Origin: Baffinella frigidus
Taxonomy: Eukaryota > Cryptophyceae > Cryptomonadales > Baffinellaceae
DNA length: 20,123 nucleotides
Assembly (NCBI GenBank): GCA_026770585.1
Contig: MU646851.1
Location: 26,443-46,565 of the forward strand
Direction of reading: 5' to 3'
Shown: positions 9,768-17,082 of the stretch, in pieces
Layout of the letters: every line of letters starts with the position of its first letter
Numbering within the stretch: the stretch's first letter is position 1
Notes under the pieces: generated by a model
Told to the model about the DNA's origin: nothing
Databases searched by the model: none
Seen by the model: only the letters and a program-made list of their open reading frames with translations
Position numbers and translations under genes: made by a program

Positions 9768-10290
9768 ATGAGGGTTTGTGGTTTGGGGTTTAGGGTTCGG
9801 GGTTTGTGGTTTAGGATTTATGGTTTCGGGTTTGGGGTTTAGGATTTGGGTTTAGGTGTTGGGTTTTGGGTTTAAGGTTTAGGGTTTAGGGTTTAGGGTT
9901 TAGGGTTTGGGGTTTAGGGTTTAGGGTTTAGGGTTTAGGGTTGGGTTTAGGGTTGGGTTTAGGGTTTATGGTTTATGGTTTAGGGTTTAGGGTTGGGTTT
10001 AGGGTTTAGGGTTTAGGGTTTAGGGTTTAGGGTTTAGGGATTAGGGTTTAGTATTTAGGGTATAGGGGTTTTAGGGATTGAGGGTTTGGGGTTCAGGGTT
10101 TAGAGTTTGGATTTAGAGTTTGGGTTCAGGGTTTAGAGTATAGGGTTTATGGTTTATGGTTAAGGGTTGGTTCAGGGTTCAGGGGTTTGGGGTTTGGGTT
10201 AAGGGTTTAGTGTTTAGGGTTTAGGGTTTAGGGATCAGGGTTTAGGGATCAGGGTTAAGGGTTTAGGGTTTAGGGGGGGTCAGGGTTCAG
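9768..10290 (+). repeat. Degenerate TTTAGGG telomere-type tract
   Basis: TTTAGGG units, some perfect in short runs (about 9868-9950 and 9985-10040), alternate with TTGGGTTTAGGG, TTTATGG and TTCAGGG variants. It is interstitial. Confidence 0.9.
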
Positions 10291-11064
10291 AGTCGGGGGG
10301 GTTATTGGGGTTGTTGATCATTTTTTTCGTCGAAAGGATTGTCTCCCGGAAGGGAGAACCCCCCTCCCGGGCTATCAGAGGCGGACCCCCAGCCGGCTAG
10401 ACCTAAGGAGGAAACCGAACAGTATTCCCAGGGAACCCCATAAGGGATCTCCAGGCGTCACCCCCGAACGGCTACACCAAAGGCTAAGGCAACATCTCAA
10501 GGGGGCGATGGAGGAGAGGGTAGGAGGGGAGGGAGGAGGGGGACGGGGGGAGGGATGGATGGAGAGGAGGGATGGATGGATAGGGGGGGGCGGGGAGAGA
10601 GGGAGAGAGGGAGTGCACACACGCCAGAAATGTGGGAGCGGCAGCGCGGGAGAGCACAGTGGGGCACCATCGCAAGCTGATCGCATGCGAAATGTGACGT
10701 CTTTTCGGCATAGAAGGTGAGGACGCACGCGGGAGCACCGAAGCATGCACGCGGGGCAGCGGAGTATGCGCGCAGCAGAATGCGCACATGGGGCATGGAT
10801 GGGATGCAGCCTGGCGCGAGGGTGGGCTTGGACACTCGGAACGGGCTCTTGATCCTGGACGACGAGCCAGTCCCGAGTCCAGCAGCCTGTCGACGTCCGC
10901 GCCGCGCGCCGGCCGCGCCGTCGGCAGAAGAAGAGCGCCTTGGCGACGCGGTCCCATCGCACTCTTGGGGGCGGCAAACGCGGTGCATTCCAGCCGCAGC
11001 TGAGCCCGTTGACCATCAAGTTTGACCTTCAACTTTTTTTTCGGTCACGGTGTCAGCAGAGGAT
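10291..11064. other. Region upstream of the MYND gene
   Basis: A hairpin-like CTCCCGG ... CCGGGAG lies near 10344-10372, and a GGA/GGGA-rich tract at about 10505-10615. The rest is GC-rich, with long overlapping minus-strand frames (10375-11032) that are proline-rich and domain-free. The last 60 bp before the ATG contain ttgaccatcaa and a T-run. The transcription start and 5' UTR of the MYND gene probably lie here, but no TATA box can be assigned. Confidence 0.45.
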
Positions 11065-12281
11065 ATGGCGGAAGCCGTGGCGCTGGCGCTCCAGGCGCTA
11101 GCGCTCAAGTCCCCCTGCTGCTCCCACTGTGGAAAGGAGGGCGCGGAGCTCAAGAAGTGCTCGGTCTGCCAGCACGCCTCCTACTGCGGGGCTGCGTGCC
11201 AGAACGCGGATTGGAAGAAACACAAGAAGACGTGCGTGACGCTCCAGGACCTGAGGAAGAGAGTGCTCGCGGCAGCGGCCGCCGCGGATTGGCGGGAGGT
11301 GCTCAAGTGGGAGGGGCGCATGGAACAGCTTCTGCAGGGTCAGTCCGATACTCTCCGCTGTTCTATCCTCGAAACTTTCAGGTGGGCGCATTTGGCCGCG
11401 ATGAGCGCCACGGGCAGCAGGGACCATGCGCTCTCGGTCGTCCGGCTCCAGGACAGGCGCATCGAACTCATGGGCAACATGGAGCGCTTCCGGGACCAGG
11501 GCGAGGCTATGTGCGATGCTGCTGAATACCTCCTCCATGTTCAGAAGCGAGAGGAAGGATATTTGTACTACCAGCGAGCGCGCGCCGTCGGCGCAGCGCA
11601 CGGCTTCTTCTCAGTAGAGTGCACTGCGTGCCGTGGGCTCGGCGAGTTGGCGATGCTGGAGGGGCGCCACGAGGAGGGGGTGGAGCTGCTGCTGCGCAAC
11701 GCGCTGGTTGCATCGTCGCTGCGTGAGAACGAGGACGACACACGGATGGAGCTGAAAGTCCTTTGCCATCTCACCGATGCGCTCTTCGGGACGCGCCAAA
11801 TCGACGAGGTGGAGCCGCTGGTTCTGCGCTTCCGAGAGGCGGCCAAGACCCACTCGCGAAGGGAGGGGTTTGACTGCTACTACTGGGAGTTGGAGAGCAT
11901 CTACGCCAGCGCGCGACTGCACGAGGTTGGGAACCCCCTCACACCCCTCCTCCTTTTCTTCCGCCAAGGCCAACAGCGTCTGTCACAGGTTCCAGCACGC
12001 CCGAGTGAGGACACATGCTCTCGTTGAACCTCCCTCTCTCCCTCCAGGCACGCGGCAAACCTCAAGAGGCCGAGAGGGAGGTGCGCGCGCTGCTCGACAT
12101 TCTCCGCGAGAACGGGGCAGAAGTGCAAGACAACGTGGCGTATCTCGAATATCTGCTTGATCACGCCATAAAGAACCTCAAGATTCTCGACCCGGAGCTT
12201 GGGGAGGAGGAGCTCGTCACGTCAGTGGCAGCCGAACTGGCCAAACTGACGGCCGTCATGGCCGAAAACAGCCAGCAATAG
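11065..12281 (+). CDS. MYND zinc-finger protein with C-terminal helical (TPR-like) repeats, two exons
   Basis: Exon 1 is 11065-11925 (287 codons), the intron 11926-12047 (122 nt, GAG|GTTGGG ... CCTCCAG|GCA, long CT-rich tract) and exon 2 12048-12281 with TAG, phase 0, for 364 residues. The MYND finger lies at residues 19-57 with ligands C19, C22, C32, C35, C41, C45, H53 and C57; the C-x5-C-x3-C-x7-H-x3-C spacing is canonical. The rest is predicted amphipathic helices with A/L/E-rich pairs (for example ARGKPQEAEREVRALL), resembling tetratricopeptide repeats. MYND fingers bind short proline-containing peptides or serve in protein contacts, so a scaffold or adaptor role is inferred. No SET domain motif is seen. 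The ATG was chosen because it precedes the finger and has G at +4. Codon bias is strongly GC3. The gene stands alone, with no evident partner gene. Confidence 0.88.
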
Positions 12282-12540
12282 GGTCCCGGGGGTGCCTGGC
12301 TGGTGAATGAGGGGCAGGGGGGGGGCAGGGAAGGGGCAGGGATAGACGGTGGGGTGGGTGGGGGGGGTGGGGTTGCAGGCACGCGGGCTAGCGTGCAGGT
12401 TGGTCCGCAGAGGTGCTTTTAGGTTGGGGTGTGCCGCAGGCATGCGGTTCTCGCTTGGTTTCCCTATTGCCTCAGCCCGTGCGCTCGAGTGCTCTACATC
12501 TTTACCTTTGAGGGCCCCGCGCCGTAAGGCTGGTGCTTAC
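12282..12540 (+). other. 3' flank of the MYND gene
   Basis: A G-rich low-complexity segment (about 12305-12375) follows the stop. It most likely includes the 3' UTR. No AATAAA was seen; attaaa occurs at about 12547, within the start of an R1 copy. Confidence 0.4.
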
Positions 12541-12655
12541 TCTGTTCATTAAAGCTCCAGTACAGTTGGGCCCCTCCCTTGGAGCCTACCTTGGGCATAT
12601 CCGGCGTGTCGTTGGCATATGTTGGGAGCATTTAAAACCTAAAGGACCTAAAGGG
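12541..12655 (+). repeat. Dispersed repeat R1, diverged copy
   Basis: It begins gttcattaaagctcc as at 2038. It ends tatgttgggagc...aaaacctaaaggacctaaag, as at 1925-1960. Confidence 0.65.
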
Positions 12656-12712
12656 CAGGATCCAACCAGGGAGATTCGCAAGGGAACAGCAAGTACACTT
12701 GAGAGACAAGTC

Positions 12713-12754
12713 TTATCTCAGAAAACGAGTTTTAGAACTCGTTTTCTGAGATAA
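12713..12754. repeat. Perfect 19-bp stem-loop
   Basis: TTATCTCAGAAAACGAGTT at 12713-12731 and its exact reverse complement at 12736-12754 enclose a 4-base loop. A perfect stem in otherwise decayed surroundings suggests a recent foldback event or a transcript-level structure. No U-run or known RNA motif follows. Confidence 0.8.
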
Positions 12755-12912
12755 AGTCGGATATCTCCCAGGGTGCCTCACGCCTCTCTGCGAGGTCCAC
12801 TTTGAACCCACAACTTGAGAACCCGCACCTGATTAGGGGCCTGCGTGTTCCTCGTTTTGTACCAGAGGGTTGACTAAATCTCGCGTAGGCGATGTTTCTG
12901 TTCCCGCAACTA

Positions 12913-13155
12913 CAGTGGTACCTTGCTCAAAAGGAGCCGCACCCCCGCTAAGGGCAACCGTAGGGCTCCAGACAGGCCTATTGTAGGGTCCAGGGGTACC
13001 TCGATTACAAGAAAACGCCTCCCCGTAGGACCCTACAGTAGGGCTATGCCTAGGGCCCTATGGTCGTCCTAGGGGGGTGACGTTTTCTTGTAATCGAGGT
13101 ATCCCTGTACTGTAGGGTCCAGGGGGGGTGCGCCTCCTTGTGAGCGAAGTACCCT
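12913..13155. mobile_element. MITE family M1, copy c (outer), interrupted by copy d
   Basis: The left end CAGTGGTACCTTGCTC and right end GTGAGCGAAGTACCC are diverged M1 termini with TA outside both (12911-12912 and 13156-13157). The interior matches copy a (6369-6483) until it is split at about 12991 by another element. Its left flank (gtaccagagggttgact) also matches the left flank of copy a. Confidence 0.75.
12991..13107. mobile_element. MITE family M1, copy d (nested)
   Basis: Its ends are CAGGGGTACCTCGATTAC and GTAATCGAGGTATCCCTG, 117 bp, the same size as copy f. It interrupts copy c. TA follows the right end. At the left, tagggtc precedes the terminus instead of TA, and a similar tgtagggtcc also follows the right end, so the junction is irregular. 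Confidence 0.8.
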
Positions 13156-13162
13156 TATGATA

Positions 13163-13284
13163 GAGGGGTACCTCGCTCATAAGAAACCGCCCCCCTTCAG
13201 GACCACCATAGGGCCCTAGGCATAGCCCTACATGTACTGTAGGGATCTACGGGAAGGCGCTTTCTTATGAGCGAAGTACCCCTC
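13163..13284. mobile_element. MITE family M1, copy e
   Basis: GAGGGGTACCTCGCTCAT and ATGAGCGAAGTACCCCTC are the inverted ends. TA duplications lie at 13161-13162 and 13285-13286. The interior carries the CCATAGGGCCCTAGGCAT module. Confidence 0.85.
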
Positions 13285-13318
13285 TATAAATCTATCAATG
13301 TCTCTGTCACGCATGAGA

Positions 13319-13720
13319 CCTGTATTACTACCAGCACGGTCACCGTGTATGCACCCCCATCAACACCCCACCGAGGCTGTGTCTGAGCAGCAGTGGCATG
13401 CGTGACAATAACAGAGACCTGTAGTACTACCAGCACGGTCGCCGTGTACAGGGGTACCTCGCTCATAAGAAACCGCCCCCCCCTAGGACCCTACAGTAGG
13501 ACTATGCCTAGGGTCCTATGGTGGTCCTAGGGGGGTGGCGTTTTCTTATGAGCGAGGTACCCCTGTATGCACCCCCAGCGAGGCTGTGTCTGAGCAGGAC
13601 CTAGCCAGAGAGACAGAGACATAGACGTGTATTACTACCAACATGGTCGCCGTGTAAGCACCCCCACCGAGGCTGTCTGAGCAGGACCTAGAGAGAGGTC
13701 ACGCAAGCGAATACACGTTG
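13319..13720 (+). repeat. Three tandem units of a 90-100 bp repeat
   Basis: Each unit contains ttactaccagcacggtc (or a near variant), ccgtgta, gcaccccca and gaggctgtgtctgagcag. The units begin near 13319, 13418 and 13625. The middle unit is split by MITE copy f. A fourth, decayed relative lies at about 487-531. Confidence 0.8.
13449..13565. mobile_element. MITE family M1, copy f, with visible empty site
   Basis: The 117-bp element has near-perfect inverted termini (CAGGGGTACCTCGCTCAT / ATGAGCGAGGTACCCCTG) and TA on both sides (13447-13448 and 13566-13567). The neighbouring tandem unit at 13345-13357 reads gtgTAtgcaccccc without any insertion. The filled site reads gtgTA, element, TAtgcaccccc. 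This defines the element borders and a TA target-site duplication, as in Tc1/mariner-mobilised MITEs. Confidence 0.95.
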
Positions 13721-13724
13721 TGTA

Positions 13725-13842
13725 GAGGGGTACCTCGCACACAAGAAAGCGCCCCCCCCCCCAGGACCACCATAAGGTCCTAGGCATAGGCCTACTGTAG
13801 GGTCCTAGGGGGAGTCGCTTTCTTATGAGCGAGGTACCTCCG
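13725..13842. mobile_element. MITE family M1, copy g
   Basis: The ends are GAGGGGTACCTCGCACAC and ATGAGCGAGGTACCTCCG, with TA at 13723-13724 and 13843-13844. The interior carries CCTACTGTAGGGTCC. Confidence 0.83.
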
Positions 13843-13914
13843 TATGAAGGCCCCCCTCACATGGGGGACCCTACGATGCGCGAAGCCCCCACCCTCTTTG
13901 GAGGGAGGGAGCGA

Positions 13915-14019
13915 TAAGTTGACAGACATTGTCACAAGTTGTCTAGAGCTAAGTTGACCCACGTTGTCTCAAGTTGCCTAGAGCTAAGTTGACAGACGTT
14001 GTCACAAGTCGACAAGCGG
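13915..14019 (+). repeat. 35-bp tandem repeat, three units
   Basis: taagttgac begins at 13915, 13950 and 13985, an exact 35-bp period. Each unit continues with cacgttgtc/acaagttg and (the first two) ctagagc. Internally, gttgac and gtcac/gtcaac steps give weak dyads. On the minus strand an acceptor-like CGCAG near 14067 opens a 21-residue frame (IFDYESAPQPEEE...) that ends inside this repeat. It could be a terminal exon of an unknown gene, at low confidence. Confidence 0.75.
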
Positions 14020-14065
14020 AGCGCTCCCCTCTTCCTCAGGTTGCGGCGCTGACTCGTAGTCGAAT

Positions 14066-14226
14066 ATCTGCGAGGGTTGAGGGTTTAGAGTTTAGGGTTT
14101 AGGGTTTAGGGTTTGGGGTCTAGGGTTTAGGATTTAGGGTTAAGGGTGTAGGGTGTAGGGTGTAGGGTGTAGGGCGAAGGGTGTAGGGTGTAGGGTGAAG
14201 TGTTTAGGGTTTAGGGTGTAGGGTGG
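14066..14226 (+). repeat. Telomere-like tract grading into TGTAGGG repeats
   Basis: TTTAGGG units give way to repeated GGTGTAG/GGGTGTA units from about 14143. It lies directly downstream (in minus-strand sense) of the truncated OGDH exon copy at 14231. Confidence 0.85.
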
Positions 14227-14230
14227 GGTG

Positions 14231-14274
14231 CGCACGTCGTCGACGATGGCCTTCATCTATGCGCGGTGCATCTT
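14231..14274 (-). pseudogene. OGDH terminal-exon fragment, 3' part, with stop
   Basis: Read on the minus strand it gives KMHRA, a stop, then MKAIVDDV. This matches the last third of the intact terminal exon at 14500-14613, with one GAG changed to TAG. The 5' part is replaced by CT-rich microsatellite. It is a broken duplicate. Confidence 0.8.
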
Positions 14275-14293
14275 CTCTCTCTACCCTCAACTA

Positions 14294-14342
14294 ACTAACT
14301 ATCAAACTATCTATCTATCTAACTATCTATCTATCTATCTAA

Positions 14343-14374
<32 letters not shown>

Positions 14375-14447
14375 GTAACTATCTATCTATCTATCCATCT
14401 ATCTTTTTATTTTATTTATCTTTCTATCTGTCTACCTATCTATGCAA

Positions 14448-14486
<39 letters not shown>
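14294..14486 (+). repeat. (CTAT)n microsatellite
   Basis: A long CTAT/ATCT tetranucleotide run has interruptions (AACT, TTTTATTTTAT). It separates two copies of the OGDH terminal exon. Confidence 0.95.
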
Positions 14487-14499
14487 CATCATTAGTGGC

Positions 14500-14613
14500 T
14501 TAGAGTTGGGCATAGGGCGGCACGTCGTCGACGATGGCCTTCATCTCCGCGCGGTGCATCTTGAACAGCCCCGTCGCGGGCGAGGCAGACGTCGGCCGCC
14601 CAATATACCGCAC
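14500..14613 (-). CDS. OGDH: 2-oxoglutarate dehydrogenase E1, intact terminal exon
   Basis: The minus-strand exon starts after an acceptor (CCCCGCAG|GTGCGG) and runs 38 codons in one frame to TAA. Its residues VRYIGRPTSASPATG and then HRAEMKAIVDD match the C-terminal signature of the thiamine-dependent E1 subunit of the mitochondrial 2-oxoglutarate dehydrogenase complex (Y-x-GR-x-x-SA-x-PATG, then a basic amphipathic helix). This enzyme decarboxylates 2-oxoglutarate in the TCA cycle. The upstream exon partner is at 18781-18881. It is the only one of five copies in the window that is complete and ends in a natural stop. A related E1 paralogue (DHTKD1-type) is the main alternative, but the NMGAY and PTSASPATG motifs favour OGDH. 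Confidence 0.82.
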   Translation of the reverse strand: MRYIGRPTSASPATGLFKMHRAEMKAIVDDVPPYAQL

Positions 14614-14639
14614 CTGCGGGGTTCGTGTTCAGGGGTGAG

Positions 14640-14725
14640 GGTTGATTATTATTTATTATTTTGTTATTTATTATCATTATTTATTATCTATTATTATTAT
14701 TTATTATTTATATTATTTTGTGGAT
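14640..14725 (+). repeat. ATT-rich microsatellite
   Basis: TTATTATT-type low-complexity sequence lies between terminal-exon copies. It is in the position of an intron end for the minus-strand copy that follows. Confidence 0.85.
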
Positions 14726-14738
14726 GGGTTCGGGGGAA

Positions 14739-14793
14739 TCTTGAACAGCCCCGTCGCAGGCGAGGCAGACGTTGGCCGCCTAATATACCGCTC
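14739..14793 (-). pseudogene. OGDH terminal-exon fragment, 5' part with acceptor
   Basis: After CCCTCAG the minus strand reads ERYIRRPTSASPATGLFK, then diverges into unrelated sequence (IPP...). It has two amino-acid changes relative to the intact exon (V to E, G to R) and no natural stop. It is a truncated duplicate that keeps its splice acceptor. Confidence 0.85.
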
Positions 14794-14941
14794 CTGAGGG
14801 GGAAAGACGGGTTTCAGGTTTAGGTTTGAGTGTTTACGGGATTGTTTATTCATTATTCATTTATTTTTATTTTTTGTTGTTGGTTGTTTGAGGGGGTTTG
14901 TTGTTTAGGGTGCAGGGTTATTTTGTGTAGGGGTTAGGGGG

Positions 14942-15177
14942 CATCTTGAAGAGCCCCGTCGCGGGCGAGGCCGAAATTCATAGGGAAACTCCTGGAAAGT
15001 TCGGTAGTTTCCCTACGGATTTAGGTAGGACCTACCTACCGTAGGCCATAGGGCTCCCAGGACCAAAATATCCTAGGATGTTGGCCTACGGTAGAAGGTC
15101 CTAGGCGATGCCGTAGGAGAAACTACCGAATTTTCCAAGAGTTTTACGACTAAAATGGGGCACCCAATGTACCGCAC
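14942..15177 (-). pseudogene. OGDH terminal-exon fragment split by a foldback element
   Basis: The right piece (15157-15177) reads VRYIGCP after a TAG acceptor. The left piece (14942-14971) reads ASPATGLFKM. Between them lies a palindromic insertion of about 185 bp, and about seven exon bases are missing. It is a third copy of the exon start. Confidence 0.82.
14980..15150. mobile_element. Foldback element with CCTACGG modules inside an OGDH exon copy
   Basis: The arm AAACTCCTGGAAAGTTCGG and then TAGTTTCCCTACGG at the left mirrors CCGTAGGAGAAACTA...TTCCAAGAGTTTT at the right. The centre holds CCTACCGTAGGCC and GGCCTACGGTAG. It is non-coding. The precise ends are uncertain because exon bases are missing at the junction. 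Confidence 0.75.
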
Positions 15178-15290
15178 CTATTAGTAGTGTTCAGGGTTCA
15201 GGGGCCAGGGTTGATTGTTTGGGAGGGATAAAACGCGTCTAGGGGTTAGACAAACCCTAGGTTAGACAAACCCTAGACGGATCGAAACCA

Positions 15291-15425
15291 ATGGAGAGGC
15301 AGAAGTGACCAGTAGGCTCATACGCCCTACGGTAGGGCCCTACGACCTGCCTAGGACCTCTTGGCCGTCAAACCTGGCGGCATGGGCACTTAAGGGATAG
15401 AAGTGGGCCGCCCTCTGTACCGCAC
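15291..15425 (-). pseudogene. OGDH terminal-exon fragment with a 91-bp insertion
   Basis: After CTCAG the minus strand reads VRYRGRPTS, is interrupted, then resumes at SASP before diverging. Joining the flanks restores the exon frame at this point, so the insertion is secondary. It is a fourth truncated copy of the terminal-exon start. Confidence 0.78.
15308..15398. mobile_element. 91-bp insertion with a 7-bp target-site duplication
   Basis: AGAAGTG occurs at 15301-15307 and again at 15399-15405. Removing the 91 bp plus one copy restores homology to the OGDH exon. The insert contains CCTACGGTAGGGCCC and CTGCCTAGG, and ends cttaagggat. A reverse relative lies at about 19343-19403. No clear terminal inverted repeats are seen, so this is not family M1. 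Confidence 0.8.
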
Positions 15426-15589
15426 CTGAGTTTTTTTTTTTGGGGGGGGTATGTTTTACGAGAGATACAAATCGTTTATTACGGATCGAAACCACACACT
15501 CGAAACCATACGTTTGCCGTGAAAGTTTGGCAACTTCCCGGTTCAGGGTTCAGGATTTAGGGTACATATCGGGGGTCGAAGAGAAGGAA

Positions 15590-16100
15590 AGACGCGTCAT
15601 AGTTCTTACCGCGCTGCATTCTGTGCGAGATTCTATTTTTAGATTGTAAATAGTACCACGATGTACTCTAAAAACACTTCCCTGATAGCGATTCTGCATA
15701 CCACTTAGCAGCCACCGGGGTCTTCACGGATGCAGTCCATCTAAACGATTGGTACTAGCATCGTGGCCATTGCTACGGATTCCAACCGGAATTCCCCCCG
15801 AGAATCCGGGGGAAAATATCTTCGGTCGCTGCTAAGTGGGTATCGGGGCTGACCGGGCGCGGCGCGGTTGACTAAACCGCGCGGGTCTTGTACCAGGGGG
15901 TTGACTAATCCGGGCAGGATTTGTACCGGGAAAAGGGAGGATCAGTCAACTGAAAAGACCGCATCATGGTTCTTGCCGCGCTTCATTTTGTACGAGCGTG
16001 TATTTTTAATTTGTAAACAGTACCACGTTGCACTTTAAAAACACATTTATGGGAGTGGCGCTGCATTATTAGGTATCGGGGCGGACCGGGCGCGGCGCTT
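15590..16100 (+). repeat. Two diverged direct copies of a 140-bp unit
   Basis: The unit with cgcgtcatagttcttac, ttgtaaatagtaccacg and ctaaaaacac at 15590-15690 recurs at 15959-16060 (cgcatcatggttcttgcc, ttgtaaacagtaccacg, tttaaaaacac). Both lead to tatcggggc-gaccgggcgcggcg. The first copy carries the extra 140-bp element at 15701-15840. Confidence 0.75.
15701..15840. mobile_element. 140-bp foldback/MITE with TA flanks (CCACTTAGCAGC ends)
   Basis: CCACTTAGCAGCCACCG at the left mirrors CGGTCGCTGCTAAGTGGG at the right. TA lies outside both ends (15699-15700 and 15841-15842). The related unit at 15959-16100 lacks the element, giving an approximate empty site. Its ends differ from those of M1. 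Confidence 0.8.
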
Positions 16101-16110
16101 CGTGGTTCTT

Positions 16111-16464
16111 CCCGCGCTTGCTCATCACCATCTGCGACGTCCTCTGCAGATTCGGGCTTCGGGTTTACTTTTCAGACCCCCTTGTAAGGGAGTCGCGACC
16201 CCCCTGTAAGGGGATCGCGACCCCCTTGTAAGGGGATTACGACCCCCTTAGGAAGGGGGTCCCGCGCTTGCTCATCACCATTTGCGACGTCCTCTGCAGA
16301 TTCGGGCTTCGGGTTTACTTTTCAGACCCCCTTGTAAGGGAGTCGCGACCCCCTTGTAAGGGGATCGCGACCCCCTTGTAAGGGGGTTACGACCCCCTTA
16401 GGAAGGGGGTCCCGCGCTTGCTCATCACCAGTTGCGACGTCCTCTGCAGATTCGGGCTTCGGGT
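16111..16464 (+). repeat. 150-bp tandem repeat, two full units and a partial third
   Basis: cccgcgcttgctcatcacc begins at 16111, 16261 and 16411, an exact 150-bp period. Each full unit ends in gacccccttgtaagggg sub-repeats (CCCCTTGTAAGGGG is itself a palindrome). Diverged relatives lie at 17198-17340 and 17341-17375. Confidence 0.92.
16129..16143 (-). CDS. OGDH: Possible OGDH micro-exon (15 nt), first of three tandem copies
   Basis: On the minus strand, CTGCAG precedes AGG ACG TCG CAG ATG, then GTGATGAGC, a possible donor. The five codons RTSQM would fit between APRL of the upstream exon and VRYIGRP of the terminal exon, all in phase 0. Human OGDH is known to have RT directly after PRL at this point. 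Copies lie at 16279-16293 and 16429-16443 (the last with L for M). Related sequences near 17208-17222 and 17357-17371 have GCC instead of the GT donor. The linker would be slightly shorter than usual for the family. This is inference. Confidence 0.35.
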
Positions 16465-16570
16465 TGGAGTATGTGTGGAGGGTACGTATGTGTTACGGTA
16501 GCCTGTGTTAGGGTAGGTGGACAGTACTCTTCGTCTTCGCGCTTTGGACGCGACTGGCGCGGCTCACACG

Positions 16571-16607
<37 letters not shown>

Positions 16608-16626
16608 GAGACAGAGAGAGAGACAC
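16571..16626 (+). repeat. (GA)n microsatellite
   Basis: GAGAGA with ACAGAGAG interruptions lies between two copies of cgcgactggcgcggctcacac. Confidence 0.9.
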
Positions 16627-16642
16627 GCGACTGGCGCGGCTC

Positions 16643-17082
16643 ACACAGTTCTGTCTTAGGAGTCTTTTGGGCCTACGCGCAGCGAGACCTCAGCCCTGCT
16701 GGCTCGTTGCTAGCTTCTTTCTCGAGCAAAACCACCCCCGTCCCTTTCGATCGTACACCCCCCCCGCCGCGCCCCTTCCCCTTCCCATCGCCAGTCAGTC
16801 ATCAATCAGCGAGTAAGGCAGTCAGTCACTCACTCAGTCACTCAGTCAGCAGTTTGGACCCGACTGGCGCGGTTCCGCTGTCGAGCCAACTCGGCACATA
16901 TAAGACAGCCAGGACCGGGATTCCGGTCCTGGCTTTTCATTTTAAAAGTCCATTTCCTTCAGGATTCAGGTCAAAGTTTTTAAAATTGTGTCCCGTCCTC
17001 GCTCGGTAGCGGACACAGTTCTGTCTTAGGAGTCTTTTGGGCCTACTCGCAGCAGCAAGCCAACAGCCCTGTTGGCTCGCTG
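16643..17082 (+). repeat. Direct repeat pair (16643-16716 and 17013-17082)
   Basis: acacagttctgtcttagg, agtcttttgggccta and ccctgctggctcg(t/c)tgc recur in both segments with few changes. A third short block (cgactggcgcgg) lies at 16861. A perfect 11-bp hairpin (GCCAGGACCGG / CCGGTCCTGGC, 16908-16933), preceded by catataag, lies between them. No reading frame is shared. Confidence 0.7.

Noticed and set aside
10375-11032. Long proline/serine-rich minus-strand frames upstream of the MYND gene
   Set aside because: Three frames overlap in GC- and GA-rich low-complexity DNA with no recognisable motif. They are probably the complement of the promoter and 5' region.
11098-11973. Minus-strand frames opposite the MYND exons
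   Set aside because: They are shadows of a GC3-rich gene. The plus strand has the full MYND ligand set and a clean splice.
14228-14503. 91-residue frame of IYLSIYLS repeats
   Set aside because: It is a translation of the (CTAT)n microsatellite.
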